From assembly GCF_001412575.1 (NCBI RefSeq), contig NZ_CP011834.1:2418001-2482000 (forward strand): DNA of 64,000 nucleotides, given 5' to 3'. A model generated the notes under the pieces. It saw only the letters and a program-made list of their open reading frames with translations, was not told the DNA's origin and made no database searches. Each line of letters opens with the position of its first letter. Within the stretch, counting starts at the first letter, position 1. This document shows, in pieces, positions 53,265 to 62,769 of the stretch. This DNA comes from Limnohabitans sp. 103DPR2. Its GTDB lineage: Bacteria; Pseudomonadota; Gammaproteobacteria; Burkholderiales; Burkholderiaceae_C. A program made the translations under genes and the position numbers.

Positions 53265-54200
53265 ATGGCCACAAATGCTCAGGCATTGCCACTTCGGCAT
53301 TATTTGCAATTCACCGATCTCACCGCCGATGAGTACGCGCATCTGTTCAAGCGGGCTGCTTTCATCAAAGCCAAGTTCAAAGCCTACGAAAAATACCAGC
53401 CACTGACAGACCGCACCTTGGCCATGATTTTTGAGAAAGCATCCACGCGCACTCGTGTGAGCTTTGAAGCCGGCATGTACCAACTGGGTGGATCTGTGGT
53501 TCACCTCACCACGGGCGACAGCCAATTGGGCCGCGCAGAGCCCATTGAAGACAGTGCGCGCGTGATCAGCCGCATGGTTGACCTGGTGATGATTCGCACG
53601 TATGGCCAAGACAAGATTGAAAAGTTTGCAGCACACTCACGTGTGCCTGTGATCAATGGCTTGACCAATGAGTTCCATCCTTGCCAAATCTTGGCAGACA
53701 TCTTTACCTACATTGAACACCGCGGATCCATCCAAGGTAAAACAGTCGCGTGGGTAGGCGATGGCAACAACATGGCCAACACTTGGCTTCAAGCGGCCGA
53801 CTTGCTTGGCTTTAAAGTAAACCTCAGCACCCCCAGCGGTTATGAGGTCGACCCGTCGGTGGTTGGCGTCAGAAGCGCCGCCAGCACACAGTTCTTCAAA
53901 GATCCTATGCAAGCCTGCGAAGGTGCGGACTTGGTGACCACCGATGTCTGGACCAGCATGGGCTACGAAGCCGAAAACGAAGCGCGCAAAAAAGCCTTTG
54001 CCGACTGGTGTGTGGACGAAGACATGATGAAGGTTGCCAAGCCAGATGCCTTGTTCATGCACTGCTTGCCTGCACACCGCGGCGAAGAAGTCAGTGCGGA
54101 GGTCATTGATGGCCCCCAATCCGTCGTGTGGGACGAAGCAGAAAACAGAATGCATGCGCAAAAAGCGCTGATGGAGTTTTTACTTTTGGGCCAAGTTTAA
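53265..54200 (+). CDS. argF: ornithine carbamoyltransferase
   Basis: Makes citrulline from ornithine and carbamoyl phosphate. The 311-residue protein has the carbamoyl-phosphate site FEKASTRTRVSFEAGMYQLG, FHPCQILADIFTYIEHRG and the ornithine loop MHCLPAHRGEEV. Length fits the anabolic form. Downstream of argD by 5 bp; argG is elsewhere in the window. Confidence 0.96.
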   Translation: MATNAQALPLRHYLQFTDLTADEYAHLFKRAAFIKAKFKAYEKYQPLTDRTLAMIFEKASTRTRVSFEAGMYQLGGSVVHLTTGDSQLGRAEPIEDSARVISRMVDLVMIRTYGQDKIEKFAAHSRVPVINGLTNEFHPCQILADIFTYIEHRGSIQGKTVAWVGDGNNMANTWLQAADLLGFKVNLSTPSGYEVDPSVVGVRSAASTQFFKDPMQACEGADLVTTDVWTSMGYEAENEARKKAFADWCVDEDMMKVAKPDALFMHCLPAHRGEEVSAEVIDGPQSVVWDEAENRMHAQKALMEFLLLGQV

Positions 54201-54244
54201 AGCGCGGTGGATTTAGCAACGAATTAGCCGTGACCAAGGCTGAT

Positions 54245-55444
54245 TCAGGGGCCCGCATAAAGCCAGGGCAAATCCATCAAGGACTCCCCCATCATGCGCA
54301 TGGCGATGTTTCTGCCCCAGCGCAACGGCCCTTGCATGTGAAAGATCTCACCGTTTCGAATCGATCTTTGTTGAACCCTGGCATTTCGAGCCCACCGGGC
54401 TTGCGCATACAACTGCCAGCGCTCGGCGACACTTAAATCGCTTCTTGCCCAACAAGAGGCCAGTTGCGCTGCATCCTCAATGGCCATGCCTGCACCCTGC
54501 GCCAAAAACGGACGCATAGGATGCGCCGCATCGCCCAATAAAGCAATTCGGCCTTTGGCCATTTCATGAAAGCCCGCAACGGGCGGTCGATCGCACAAGG
54601 GCCACATGCGCCAAGCCGACACAGTTTCCAAAATCTTTTTCAAATCGGCATGCGCAAAGTCCATGGCCAAGTCAAGATCTCGCTTGTTGGCTGCGTGATC
54701 CCAATCTTCAAGTGACTCTGGCGAACGGGCCCGCACAATGACCACCAAGTTCAAAAATTCTCCACGCCTGACGGGATAAAGCACTGCGTGAACCTGAGGC
54801 CCCACCCACACCGTGACATCTTGTGTTCGCAAACTTTCAGGCAAGGCTTGCATAGGCAAAAGTGCACGGTAGGCTATCAATCCCGTGACGCGAGGCGAGG
54901 TTTGGGGCACAACATATTGACGTGTGGCACTCCAAAGCCCATCCGCGCCTATAACGGCCTCTGCCGTGACATGTTCAAAGCGCCCATCTGGAAGGCCGCG
55001 GCCACTGACAGAGAGGTGGTCAGTCTCCTCACGAATCAAATCGATTGGGGTGTTGAGACTTAATTGGCATGTGCCAGAACGAAGCACATGATTCAACAAT
55101 ACTTGATGCAGGTCTGCACGATGTACCGTGAAGTAAGGCGCACCATAAGTCTCAAGACTTCTTTGACCCAAACGCAGGACACCCAAGGAAGCGCCTGAAT
55201 GGGCATCCCGCACATGCAAACGATGGGGCGAGAAAACCACTTCTTGTAAGGACTTTTCCAATCCCCACGCGAACAAGGTTCGGGTGACATTGGGCCCCAT
55301 CTGAATACCCGCACCCACTTCACTGAAAACTTGGGCACGCTCGACGACGTGTGGCTGTGCACCTTGCTGCGCACAAGCCAAAGCGGCCGCCATGCCACCG
55401 ATACCGCCGCCGACAATGAGTATTGAATTTTTCACAAGGTCCAT
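54245..55444 (-). CDS. FAD-dependent aromatic monooxygenase (salicylate/3-hydroxybenzoate hydroxylase-like)
   Basis: A 399-residue group A flavoprotein monooxygenase. The Rossmann start is ILIVGGGIGGMAAALACAQQ, the middle DG motif VIGADGLWSATRQYV, and the second FAD motif GRIALLGDAAHPMRPFLAQG. It resembles salicylate 1-hydroxylase and 3-hydroxybenzoate 6-hydroxylase types. No aromatic degradation genes accompany it here, so the substrate is open. Convergent with argF. Confidence 0.87.
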   Translation of the reverse strand: MDLVKNSILIVGGGIGGMAAALACAQQGAQPHVVERAQVFSEVGAGIQMGPNVTRTLFAWGLEKSLQEVVFSPHRLHVRDAHSGASLGVLRLGQRSLETYGAPYFTVHRADLHQVLLNHVLRSGTCQLSLNTPIDLIREETDHLSVSGRGLPDGRFEHVTAEAVIGADGLWSATRQYVVPQTSPRVTGLIAYRALLPMQALPESLRTQDVTVWVGPQVHAVLYPVRRGEFLNLVVIVRARSPESLEDWDHAANKRDLDLAMDFAHADLKKILETVSAWRMWPLCDRPPVAGFHEMAKGRIALLGDAAHPMRPFLAQGAGMAIEDAAQLASCWARSDLSVAERWQLYAQARWARNARVQQRSIRNGEIFHMQGPLRWGRNIAMRMMGESLMDLPWLYAGP

Positions 55445-55481
55445 TTTGCAGTGAAGTTTTCAGCCCAACATGCGCGCCATC

Positions 55482-55517
55482 AAAAAAGCCCAAAAGACTG
55501 ACATCTTTTGGGCTTTG
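55482..55517 (-). terminator. terminator downstream of acnB
   Basis: On the minus strand AAAGCCCAAAAGA pairs with TCTTTTGGGCTTT across a short loop and is followed by a T run. It starts about 23 bases after the acnB stop, ahead of the FAD monooxygenase gene. Confidence 0.9.
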
Positions 55518-55539
55518 GGTCTAAGCTGAAAAGCTTGGA

Positions 55540-58131
55540 TTAAGCAGCAACACCTTTGGCCACTTCTGCGTACTCTTCGATCTTGTCGAAGTTCATGTAC
55601 TTGTAGATCTGACTTCCGTCTTTGTTGATTTCAGTCATGCTGGCTTGGTACTCTTCTACCGTTGGAATGCGGCCCAGCTTGGAGCTGATGGCAGCCACTT
55701 CGGCAGAACCCAAGTAGACGTTGGTGTTTTTACCCAAACGGTTGGGGAAGTTGCGCGTGGATGTAGAAACAACCGTCGCACCTTCGCGCACCTGAGCTTG
55801 GTTGCCCATGCACAAGGAGCAGCCTGGCATTTCTGTGCGCGCACCAGCAGCACCGAACACACCGTAGTGGCCTTCTTTGGTCAATTCGGCGGCATCCATT
55901 TTGGTTGGGGGTGCAACCCACAACTTCACTGGAATGTCACGACGACCTTCAAGCAGCTTGGATGCAGCACGGAAGTGGCCAATGTTGGTCATGCAAGAGC
56001 CGATGAAAACTTCGTCAATCTTGGTGCCCGCAACTTCTGACAACAACTTGGCATCATCAGGATCGTTAGGGCAGCACATGACGGGTTCTTTGAGCTGGTC
56101 CATGTCAATTTCGAGCACGTGAGCGTACTCCGCATTGGCATCGGCTTCGAGCAAGTTGGGATTGGCCAACCAGGCCTCGACCGCCTTGATACGACGCTCA
56201 AGGGCGCGCTTGTCACTGTAGCCTTGCGCAATCATGTTCTTCATCAGAACAATGTTGGAGTTGAGATACTCTTTGACCGGCTCAGGATTGAGCTTGACGG
56301 TGCAACCAGCAGCAGAGCGCTCGGCAGAAGCATCTGACAATTCAAAGGCTTGCTCCACTTTCAAATCGGGCAGGCCTTCAATTTCCAAAATGCGGCCAGA
56401 GAATTCATTGATCTTGCCAGACTTGGCAACGGTCAACAAGCCTGCTTTGATGGCGTAATAAGGAATGGCGTGAACCAAGTCGCGCAAAGTGATGCCAGGC
56501 TGCATCTTGCCTTTAAAACGAACCAAGATGGACTCGGGCATGTCCAAAGGCATCACGCCAGTAGCGGCACCGAAAGCCACCAAGCCAGAACCTGCAGGGA
56601 AAGAAATACCAATAGGGAAACGTGTGTGAGAGTCGCCACCCGTGCCGACTGTGTCGGGCAACAACAGACGGTTCAACCAGCTGTGAATCACACCGTCACC
56701 AGGCTTCAGAGAAACACCACCACGATTGCTCATGAAAGCAGGCAGTTCATGGTGCATCTTGACGTCAACAGGCTTTGGATAAGCCGCTGTGTGGCAGAAA
56801 GATTGCATGACCATGTCAGCACTGAAACCCAAGCATGCCAAGTCTTTCAACTCGTCACGCGTCATGGTACCTGTGGTGTCTTGTGAACCCACAGTGGTCA
56901 TTTTGGGTTCGCAATATGTACCGGGGCGAACGCCCTGACCTTCTGGCAAACCGCAGGCACGGCCCACCATTTTTTGAGCCAAGGTGAAACCAGCTTGGGT
57001 CGAAGCTGGCACTTTAGGCAAACGGAACAAAGTTGAAGTGGGAAGACCCAAGAACTCGCGTGCCTTGCCGGTCAATGAGCGGCCAATGATCAAATTGATA
57101 CGACCACCCGCACGGACTTCATCAAATAACATCTCGCTGCGCACTTCAAACTCTGCAATCAAAGTGCCGTTTTTCATGATCTTGCCGTCGTAGGGCAGGA
57201 CATCAATCACATCGCCCATTTCCAATTTGGAAACGTCAACTTCAATGGGCAATGCGCCAGAGTCTTCTTGTGTGTTGAAGAAAATGGGTGCAATTTTGCC
57301 GCCCAAAGTCACACCGCCAAAGCGCTTGTTGGGCACAAAAGGAATGTCTTCACCAAAGCCCCAGATGATGCTGTTGGTGGCAGATTTGCGTGAAGAACCC
57401 GTACCGACCACGTCACCCACGTAGGCTACCAAGTGACCTTTTTTCTTGAGTTCTTCAATGAACGCCATGGGGCCACGCTTGCCATCTTCTTCTGGTTTGA
57501 AAGCGGCATCAGGGCGTGTGTTTTTCAACATGGCCAAGTAGTGCAATGGAATGTCGGGGCGGCTCCATGCATCAGGCGCGGGAGACAAGTCGTCGGTGTT
57601 GGTTTCACCAGGCACCTTGAAAACTGTCACCGTGATTTTCTTCTCAACTTCAGGACGTGATGTAAACCATTCCGCATCGGCCCAGCTCTTGATCACAGCG
57701 CTGGCGTTGGCATTGCCGGCTTTGGATTTTTCTGCAACGTCATGGAAAAAGTCAAACATCAACAATGTTTTCTTCAAACCTTCTGCAGCTACAGCGCCCA
57801 CTTCTTTGTCGTCGAGCAAATCGATCAAAGGCTTGACGTTGTAGCCACCCACCATGGTGCCCAACAACTCTGTCGCCTTGGCTTTGCTGATCAATGCAAC
57901 ATTCAGATCGCCGTGCGCAACTGCGGACAAGAAAGAAGCTTTCACTTTGGCGGCATCGTCAACACCTGGGGGCACACGATGTGTCAGCAGGTCTAACAAG
58001 AAGGCATCTTCACCTTGTGGCGGATTCTTGATCAGATCAATCAATTCTGCGGTTTGCTTTGCATCCAAAGGCAGCGGGGGGATACCCAGCGCTGCGCGTT
58101 CGGCGGCATGTTCACGGTAGGCTTTCAACAT
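55540..58131 (-). CDS. acnB: aconitate hydratase B
   Basis: Bifunctional aconitase/2-methylisocitrate dehydratase of the TCA cycle with a 4Fe-4S cluster. The 863-residue protein (E. coli 865) starts [20 protein letters not shown], with an N-terminal HEAT-like domain. The cluster cysteines are in [10 protein letters not shown] and the pair in [23 protein letters not shown] and [15 protein letters not shown] are typical of AcnB. A GGAG ribosome site precedes the ATG. It is the last gene of the group mdh-lyase-small protein-acnB, 54 bp after its neighbour. Confidence 0.97.
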   Translation of the reverse strand: MLKAYREHAAERAALGIPPLPLDAKQTAELIDLIKNPPQGEDAFLLDLLTHRVPPGVDDAAKVKASFLSAVAHGDLNVALISKAKATELLGTMVGGYNVKPLIDLLDDKEVGAVAAEGLKKTLLMFDFFHDVAEKSKAGNANASAVIKSWADAEWFTSRPEVEKKITVTVFKVPGETNTDDLSPAPDAWSRPDIPLHYLAMLKNTRPDAAFKPEEDGKRGPMAFIEELKKKGHLVAYVGDVVGTGSSRKSATNSIIWGFGEDIPFVPNKRFGGVTLGGKIAPIFFNTQEDSGALPIEVDVSKLEMGDVIDVLPYDGKIMKNGTLIAEFEVRSEMLFDEVRAGGRINLIIGRSLTGKAREFLGLPTSTLFRLPKVPASTQAGFTLAQKMVGRACGLPEGQGVRPGTYCEPKMTTVGSQDTTGTMTRDELKDLACLGFSADMVMQSFCHTAAYPKPVDVKMHHELPAFMSNRGGVSLKPGDGVIHSWLNRLLLPDTVGTGGDSHTRFPIGISFPAGSGLVAFGAATGVMPLDMPESILVRFKGKMQPGITLRDLVHAIPYYAIKAGLLTVAKSGKINEFSGRILEIEGLPDLKVEQAFELSDASAERSAAGCTVKLNPEPVKEYLNSNIVLMKNMIAQGYSDKRALERRIKAVEAWLANPNLLEADANAEYAHVLEIDMDQLKEPVMCCPNDPDDAKLLSEVAGTKIDEVFIGSCMTNIGHFRAASKLLEGRRDIPVKLWVAPPTKMDAAELTKEGHYGVFGAAGARTEMPGCSLCMGNQAQVREGATVVSTSTRNFPNRLGKNTNVYLGSAEVAAISSKLGRIPTVEEYQASMTEINKDGSQIYKYMNFDKIEEYAEVAKGVAA

Positions 58132-58185
58132 GGTTTTCTCCTGTCTAAATAAATTTACAAATCAATAATTTTCAAACGACTCCAT

Positions 58186-58758
58186 TCAGCGCTGCACTGA
58201 TGCCGCAGGACTGCTGACATCGATCAAGGCTGGCGGGGGATTGACTTTCATGTCGTTGGCGACGGCCACCTGGTCTGGGTGCGCACATTCATCTGCCAAT
58301 CGACGTCCATTTTTTTGGTCCATAAGCATGGATTTGTTGGCAAGCTGCAGCCACACTGCGCCTGCTTTTTCATCTTCCAAACGAATAGCACCTGTACTTG
58401 TGGTCACAGGTCGCATTCTGTATTTGTAGCCTTTGCCTTGCAAGTTGAAGTACCCAGGGGCATTGGCATCAGCTGTCATGCGAACAGTAGCGCCCAACTC
58501 GCAAGGCAGCTGCCCCACGTGCACGCGCTCTGCAATGCTGAGCTCTTGCGGCGCCAAGGCGAGTTCTGTGTCGGCAACAACTGCTTTCGAGGCTTCGTTC
58601 TTCTTCTGAGATTTGGCAGTGCTTGCTTGTACGGCAGGCTTGGCCTTGCCTTCTTTTTTACTCGCCACATTTGTCGCACTTGAGGACTGAGCTTGCGCCA
58701 CGTGAGCGCCGAGCAGACAGCTCAAGATAAACAAGCTGATGATTTTCAAGCTGCGCAT
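58186..58758 (-). CDS. small exported protein of unknown function in the TCA operon
   Basis: A 190-residue protein with a clear signal peptide (MRSLKIISLFILSCLLGAHV, cleavage near AQA-QS). A low-complexity Lys/Ala/Ser stretch (about 30-60) is followed by a globular part with RVHVGQLPCELGATVRMTAD, YFNLQGKGYKYRMRPVTTST and AVWLQLANKSMLMDQKNGRR. Only two cysteines remain in the mature part. No recognised family. Its start lies 13 bases inside the end of the CitE-like gene, so it is translated with it, although those neighbours are cytoplasmic enzymes. Confidence 0.75.
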   Translation of the reverse strand: MRSLKIISLFILSCLLGAHVAQAQSSSATNVASKKEGKAKPAVQASTAKSQKKNEASKAVVADTELALAPQELSIAERVHVGQLPCELGATVRMTADANAPGYFNLQGKGYKYRMRPVTTSTGAIRLEDEKAGAVWLQLANKSMLMDQKNGRRLADECAHPDQVAVANDMKVNPPPALIDVSSPAASVQR

Positions 58759-59741
58759 GATGTCTCTCCAAAATAGGATTGAACTGACGCTGGCAAGGGC
58801 CTTCCGGTTTGATAGGCACGCTCAAGCACTTGCCAAAAAAATCTGTAACTGGCGCGATCATGCAATTGACCTGCATGACTTACTGGCGCCCATTCAGCGC
58901 GTTGGGCCGCCGATATCAACTCTGCAGCTTGTTCAATTTCTTGTGCACTAGGGGCGAGGGCCTCGACCACAGGTCTGATTTGACTGGGGTGAATACTCCA
59001 CATGCGTGTAAAGCCCAGCTCACGTGACGCTTTGGTGGCCGCCACTTTGATGGCATTCAGATCACTGAATTCAGTCACCACACAATGCGATGGCACTTTG
59101 CCGTTGGCATGGCATGCGCTGGCGATCTCCAGTTTGGCGCGCAACACCAAGGGGTGTGTAAATTGCCCCTGAACGCCCATGCCGCTGGCGGGAATGGCGC
59201 CGCCATGGGCAGAAACAAAATCCATCAATCCAAAACTCAAAGATTGCACCCGAGGATGGGCTGCAATTTCAAACGCGCGGTGAACTGCAGCGGGGGACTC
59301 AATCAAAACATGCAATGGCAGATTCAATGCACCCACTTGGTTCAGTGCACTGGCAGCCGTCTCAACATCTGCAACAGATTCCACCTTGGGGATCATCACA
59401 TGTCGCAAGCGTGAATGAACACGGCCTAAGATCAGGTCCACATCGTCGAAAAACGAAGGATGATCAACCGGATGAACGCGGACAGCAAGCCTGGCTTCTG
59501 GCGCTGAGCTGCTTGTCATTTCTTTCACCAAATGGGCATGCTCAATTTCGCCGCCAACAGGCGCGCCATCTTCGCAATCCAAGGTGACATCGAAGACGCA
59601 AGCACCGAACTCTTGCGTCATCTCTGCTTGCAGTTGCAAGCTTTTGCGCATCCGCACTTCGACACCGCTGTAATGGTCACAAACAGGCAAGACCATGCTT
59701 GCCGCTTGTGAGCCCAACAGAATGTCGCGCGGATGCTTCAC
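58746..59741 (-). CDS. HpcH/HpaI aldolase / citrate lyase beta-like protein
   Basis: A 331-residue CitE-like TIM-barrel protein. Expected metal and CoA-binding parts are the acidic VTLDCEDGAPVG, MIPKVESVADVETAASALNQ with the catalytic-type Lys/Glu, LHVLIESPAAVHRAFEIAAH and FGLMDFVSAHGGAI. Family activities include malyl-CoA, citramalyl-CoA or methylmalyl-CoA lyases or thioesterases; the substrate here cannot be fixed. There is no citrate lyase alpha or gamma gene, so it is not the citrate lyase subunit. It follows mdh by 15 bp. Confidence 0.88.
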   Translation of the reverse strand: MKHPRDILLGSQAASMVLPVCDHYSGVEVRMRKSLQLQAEMTQEFGACVFDVTLDCEDGAPVGGEIEHAHLVKEMTSSSAPEARLAVRVHPVDHPSFFDDVDLILGRVHSRLRHVMIPKVESVADVETAASALNQVGALNLPLHVLIESPAAVHRAFEIAAHPRVQSLSFGLMDFVSAHGGAIPASGMGVQGQFTHPLVLRAKLEIASACHANGKVPSHCVVTEFSDLNAIKVAATKASRELGFTRMWSIHPSQIRPVVEALAPSAQEIEQAAELISAAQRAEWAPVSHAGQLHDRASYRFFWQVLERAYQTGRPLPASVQSYFGETSCAA

Positions 59742-59756
59742 AACAGTGACGTCTGA

Positions 59757-60743
59757 TTAGACCAAGTGCGCCACGCCGGCTTGCTCGTCTGTCAGCTCTT
59801 TCAAAGTTTTGTCGATGCAAGCTTGGCTGAACGCATCAATTTCCAAACCTTCCACCACTTTGTATTCACCGTTTTCGCATGTGACGGGGAAACCGAACAT
59901 GACGTCTTTGGGAATGCCGTACCAACCTTGTGAAGGAATGCCCATGGTGACCCACTGGCCGTTGGTGCCTAAGGCCCAGTCGCGCATGTGATCGATGGCA
60001 GCATTGGCAGCAGAAGCAGCTGAAGACAAACCACGTGCTTCGATGATGGCTGCACCGCGCTTGCCCACTGTGGGCAAGAACACGTTGGCGTTCCACTCTT
60101 GGTCGTTGATCATGGTCTTGACAGATTCGCCATTGATGGTGGCAAAGCGGTAGTCAGCGTACATGGTGGGCGAATGGTTGCCCCAAACGCACAGCTTTTG
60201 AATGTCGGCCACGGCTTTGCCGGTTTTGGCGGCGATTTGTGAAGCAGCGCGGTTGTGGTCCAAACGCAGCATGGCAGTGAAGTTGCCAGGCTTGAGATCA
60301 GGGGCACTCTTCATGGCGATGTAGGCATTGGTGTTGGCGGGGTTACCGACCACCAAAACTTTGACATTGCGTGAAGCCACAGCGTTCAAGGCCTTGCCTT
60401 GCGCTGTGAAAATGGCGCCATTGATGGCGAGCAACTCAGCGCGCTCCATGCCAGGGCCGCGAGGACGTGAACCCACCAACAAGGCGTAGTCGGTGTCTTT
60501 GAAAGCGGTCATGGGGTCGGAGTGGGCTTCCATGCCAGCCAGCAAGGGGAATGCGCAATCGTCCAACTCCATCATCACGCCCTTCAAAGCTTTTTGGGCT
60601 TTTTCATCGGGGATTTCGAGCAATTGCAAGATCACAGGTTGATCTTTGCCCAACATTTCGCCGGAAGCGATGCGGAACAACAATGCGTATCCAATTTGAC
60701 CAGCGGCTCCTGTGACGGCGACGCGAACGGGCTTTTTGCTCAT
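59757..60743 (-). CDS. mdh: malate dehydrogenase
   Basis: Oxidises malate to oxaloacetate with NAD. From the ATG at 60743 (GGAG eight bases before) it is 328 residues, starting [20 protein letters not shown], the NAD fold. It has [60 protein letters not shown] with the catalytic His and [20 protein letters not shown]. This is the cytosolic-type 328-residue MDH of betaproteobacteria. The frame extends upstream to 60896, but that part lies in the promoter region. Confidence 0.96.
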   Translation of the reverse strand: MSKKPVRVAVTGAAGQIGYALLFRIASGEMLGKDQPVILQLLEIPDEKAQKALKGVMMELDDCAFPLLAGMEAHSDPMTAFKDTDYALLVGSRPRGPGMERAELLAINGAIFTAQGKALNAVASRNVKVLVVGNPANTNAYIAMKSAPDLKPGNFTAMLRLDHNRAASQIAAKTGKAVADIQKLCVWGNHSPTMYADYRFATINGESVKTMINDQEWNANVFLPTVGKRGAAIIEARGLSSAASAANAAIDHMRDWALGTNGQWVTMGIPSQGWYGIPKDVMFGFPVTCENGEYKVVEGLEIDAFSQACIDKTLKELTDEQAGVAHLV

Positions 60744-60873
60744 GGTGTGAACTCCAGATAGTGATAAGAAAACGGACTTCGCCGACCCCATCTGTGCATT
60801 CACTGCCGACCGGGTCATCTGGGTCTTCCAGACAGGTACACAAATAAATCTGAGTACGGGCAAACAGCTTTCG

Positions 60874-60903
60874 AGTGTACCCGCGAAAACCCGCAAAAGT
60901 CAA
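60874..60903 (-). promoter_or_regulatory. mdh: predicted sigma-70-type promoter for mdh
   Basis: On the minus strand TTGACT (60903-60898) is 18 bases from TACACT (60879-60874). Transcription would start near 60867, giving a leader of about 125 bases. The TCTTATATAAGA palindrome lies 12 bases farther upstream, centred near -53. Confidence 0.6.
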
Positions 60904-60914
60904 TTTGTCTTATG

Positions 60915-60926
60915 TCTTATATAAGA
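60915..60926. promoter_or_regulatory. perfect 12-bp palindrome between mdh and the GntR gene
   Basis: TCTTATATAAGA, identical to the site at 51968. An extra TCTTAT half-site (60908-60913) lies beside it. It is in the gap between the divergent mdh and GntR-family genes, 47 bases before the regulator's ATG. This is where a GntR-type protein would control both itself and the adjacent operon. The binding protein is an inference. Confidence 0.65.
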
Positions 60927-60972
60927 TATCATTGCCCCACTTTTGTGCCCGCCCTTTTCAAGGGCCAATGAC

Positions 60973-61755
60973 ATGACATCCCAAGTTTTTTCTGATGATT
61001 CCGCCGGTTTTCCAGACGCATCAGCAGCAGCGCCAGCCTTCAGCCCTCTGTACCAGCAAATCAAGGGGCTGATTCTCCAAAGCCTGCAATCGGGCGAATG
61101 GAAACCGGGCGAAGGAATACCCAGCGAAATGGACCTGGCGGCCCGCTACCGCGTCAGCCAAGGCACGGTTCGCAAAGCCATTGATGAATTGGCCAATGGA
61201 AATCTCTTGGTTCGCCGGCAAGGCAAAGGGACCTTTGTGGCCACCCACGCCGAGCAACAAGTCCAATACCGATTCCTCAAACTACTGCCCGATGAGGGAG
61301 ATCCCAAAAGCGAAGGTCCAGCGCAACGCAAAATCATCGACTGCAAGCGCCTAAGAGCCAATGCCGACATTGGGCGTGCGCTGGCATTGCGCACCGGCGA
61401 CGCCGTCTTGCAAGTCAGACGTGTACTTTCGTTCGCGGGCGCACCAACCATTTTGGAAGACTTGTGGTTGCCCGGCAATCCCTTCAAAGGCCTCACAGCA
61501 GAACGTCTCAGTGAGTATGACGGCCCCATGTATGCGCTGTTCGAGACCGAATTTGGTGTCCGCATGGTCCGCGCAGAAGAACGCATCAAAGCAGTGGTGC
61601 CGGATGCTGCGCAATGCAAGCTCCTCGAGATTAAATCTCACACACCCCTGTTAAGCGTGGAGCGCATCGCCTACACCTACAACGACACGCCGATGGAATT
61701 GCGTCGAGGCTTTTATGTCACCGACACCCATCATTACCATAACGAACTCAATTGA
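60973..61755 (+). CDS. GntR-family regulator, HutC subfamily
   Basis: A 260-residue regulator. An N-terminal winged helix (about 25-95, with QSGEWKPGEGIPSEMDLAAR, YRVSQGTVRKAIDELANGNL and RRQGKGTFVATHA) precedes a UTRA ligand-binding domain (about 110-255, LRANADIGRALALRTGDAVL, ILEDLWLPGNPFKGLTA, VERIAYTYNDTPMELRRGFY). From the ATG at 60973; the frame opens earlier at a TTG. Flanked by mdh on one side and sdhCDA on the other, it is the likely local TCA regulator. The effector is unknown. Confidence 0.9.
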   Translation: MTSQVFSDDSAGFPDASAAAPAFSPLYQQIKGLILQSLQSGEWKPGEGIPSEMDLAARYRVSQGTVRKAIDELANGNLLVRRQGKGTFVATHAEQQVQYRFLKLLPDEGDPKSEGPAQRKIIDCKRLRANADIGRALALRTGDAVLQVRRVLSFAGAPTILEDLWLPGNPFKGLTAERLSEYDGPMYALFETEFGVRMVRAEERIKAVVPDAAQCKLLEIKSHTPLLSVERIAYTYNDTPMELRRGFYVTDTHHYHNELN

Positions 61756-61896
61756 CGCCCAGGCGACTTTTTGAAGCAATGACATCTCGATGTGTAATTT
61801 CTTTCTGAAATCCTCATGTCAGTTTGTTGCGTTGCAATAGAATCCGCGAACACTGAATTTAAAAATGACAGTGCCGTTACCAAAGAGGAATAAAAA

Positions 61897-62328
61897 ATGA
61901 CCGAAACCGCCCGTCAAAGGCCTGAATTTCGCAACATCAACGCCATCAGCGATTTGCCTACCTATCGCCTTCCTGCGGCGGGTTGGGTGTCCATCCTGCA
62001 CCGCGTCAGCGGCGCTTTGATGTTTTTGCTGATGCCCTTCATCATTTGGATGTTTGACAACTCAATCACATCTGAGTTTTCATTTGCCGCATTTGCGGCC
62101 GCTTTCAATGTCGGCATTGGTTTCATTCCAGGCTGGTTCATGAAATTGGTCGCTCTGGCCCTCATTTGGGCCTATTTGCACCACTTCATTGCGGGTGTTC
62201 GTCACCTCTACATGGACACTTTCCATGCGGTGACCAAAGAATTCGGCAAGTCTTCTGCCGTGGCCACGCTGGTCTTAAGCCTTGGCCTCACTGTCGTTCT
62301 CGCTGCCAAATTGTTTGGCCTTTACTAA
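61897..62328 (+). CDS. sdhC: succinate dehydrogenase cytochrome b556 subunit
   Basis: A 143-residue membrane anchor of complex II. After a cytoplasmic start it has LPAAGWVSILHRVSGALMFL with the heme/quinone-region His, and a second membrane segment followed by LHHFIAGVRHLYMDTFHAVT with the conserved His. Three hydrophobic segments are seen. GAGGAATAAAAA precedes the ATG. It begins 141 bp after the GntR gene; no clear terminator is between them. Confidence 0.94.
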   Translation: MTETARQRPEFRNINAISDLPTYRLPAAGWVSILHRVSGALMFLLMPFIIWMFDNSITSEFSFAAFAAAFNVGIGFIPGWFMKLVALALIWAYLHHFIAGVRHLYMDTFHAVTKEFGKSSAVATLVLSLGLTVVLAAKLFGLY

Positions 62329-62343
62329 TTAGGAACAGAACTC

Positions 62344-62709
62344 ATGTCAGTCAATTACGGTTCCAAACGCGTCACAACAGGCGCTCGCTACGGTCTGCGC
62401 GACTGGTTAGCCCAACGCATTACAGCAGCCCTGATGGCCTCTTTCACCTTGGTGGTGTTGGCGCAAGTTATTTTCACCAGTGGCCCCATTGGCTACGAAG
62501 AGTGGTCCGGCATTTTTTCAGCCCAATGGATGAAGTTTTTAACTTTTGTCACCATCCTCTCTTTGCTCTATCACGCATGGGTTGGCATTCGTGACATTTG
62601 GATGGACTACATCAAACCCTTGGGTTTGCGTCTTTTCTTGCACGTTGCTTCATTGGCTTGGCTCATCGGTTGCGCTGGCTGGGCTGTTCAGGCCTTGTGG
62701 CGTCTTTGA
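62344..62709 (+). CDS. sdhD: succinate dehydrogenase membrane anchor subunit
   Basis: A 121-residue three-segment membrane protein. It starts MSVNYGSKRVTTGARYGLRD and has the conserved WLAQRITAALMASFTLVVLA and SLLYHAWVGIRDIWMDYIKP with the heme His. It follows sdhC by 15 bp and precedes sdhA by 60 bp. Confidence 0.94.
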   Translation: MSVNYGSKRVTTGARYGLRDWLAQRITAALMASFTLVVLAQVIFTSGPIGYEEWSGIFSAQWMKFLTFVTILSLLYHAWVGIRDIWMDYIKPLGLRLFLHVASLAWLIGCAGWAVQALWRL

Positions 62710-62769
62710 TGCCGTTCAGATCCGCTTAAAGACTGAACCCCATCCTTATTCAACAAGAATTCAAACACC

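Noticed and set aside
58138..58156. A third copy of the TCTTATATAAGA palindrome ahead of acnB.
   Set aside because: Only a loose half-match (TGTCTAAATAAATTT) is present, without the palindromic second half.
58746..59741. CitE homologue as a citrate lyase subunit.
   Set aside because: The alpha, gamma and accessory genes of citrate lyase are absent, and the context is mdh-acnB.
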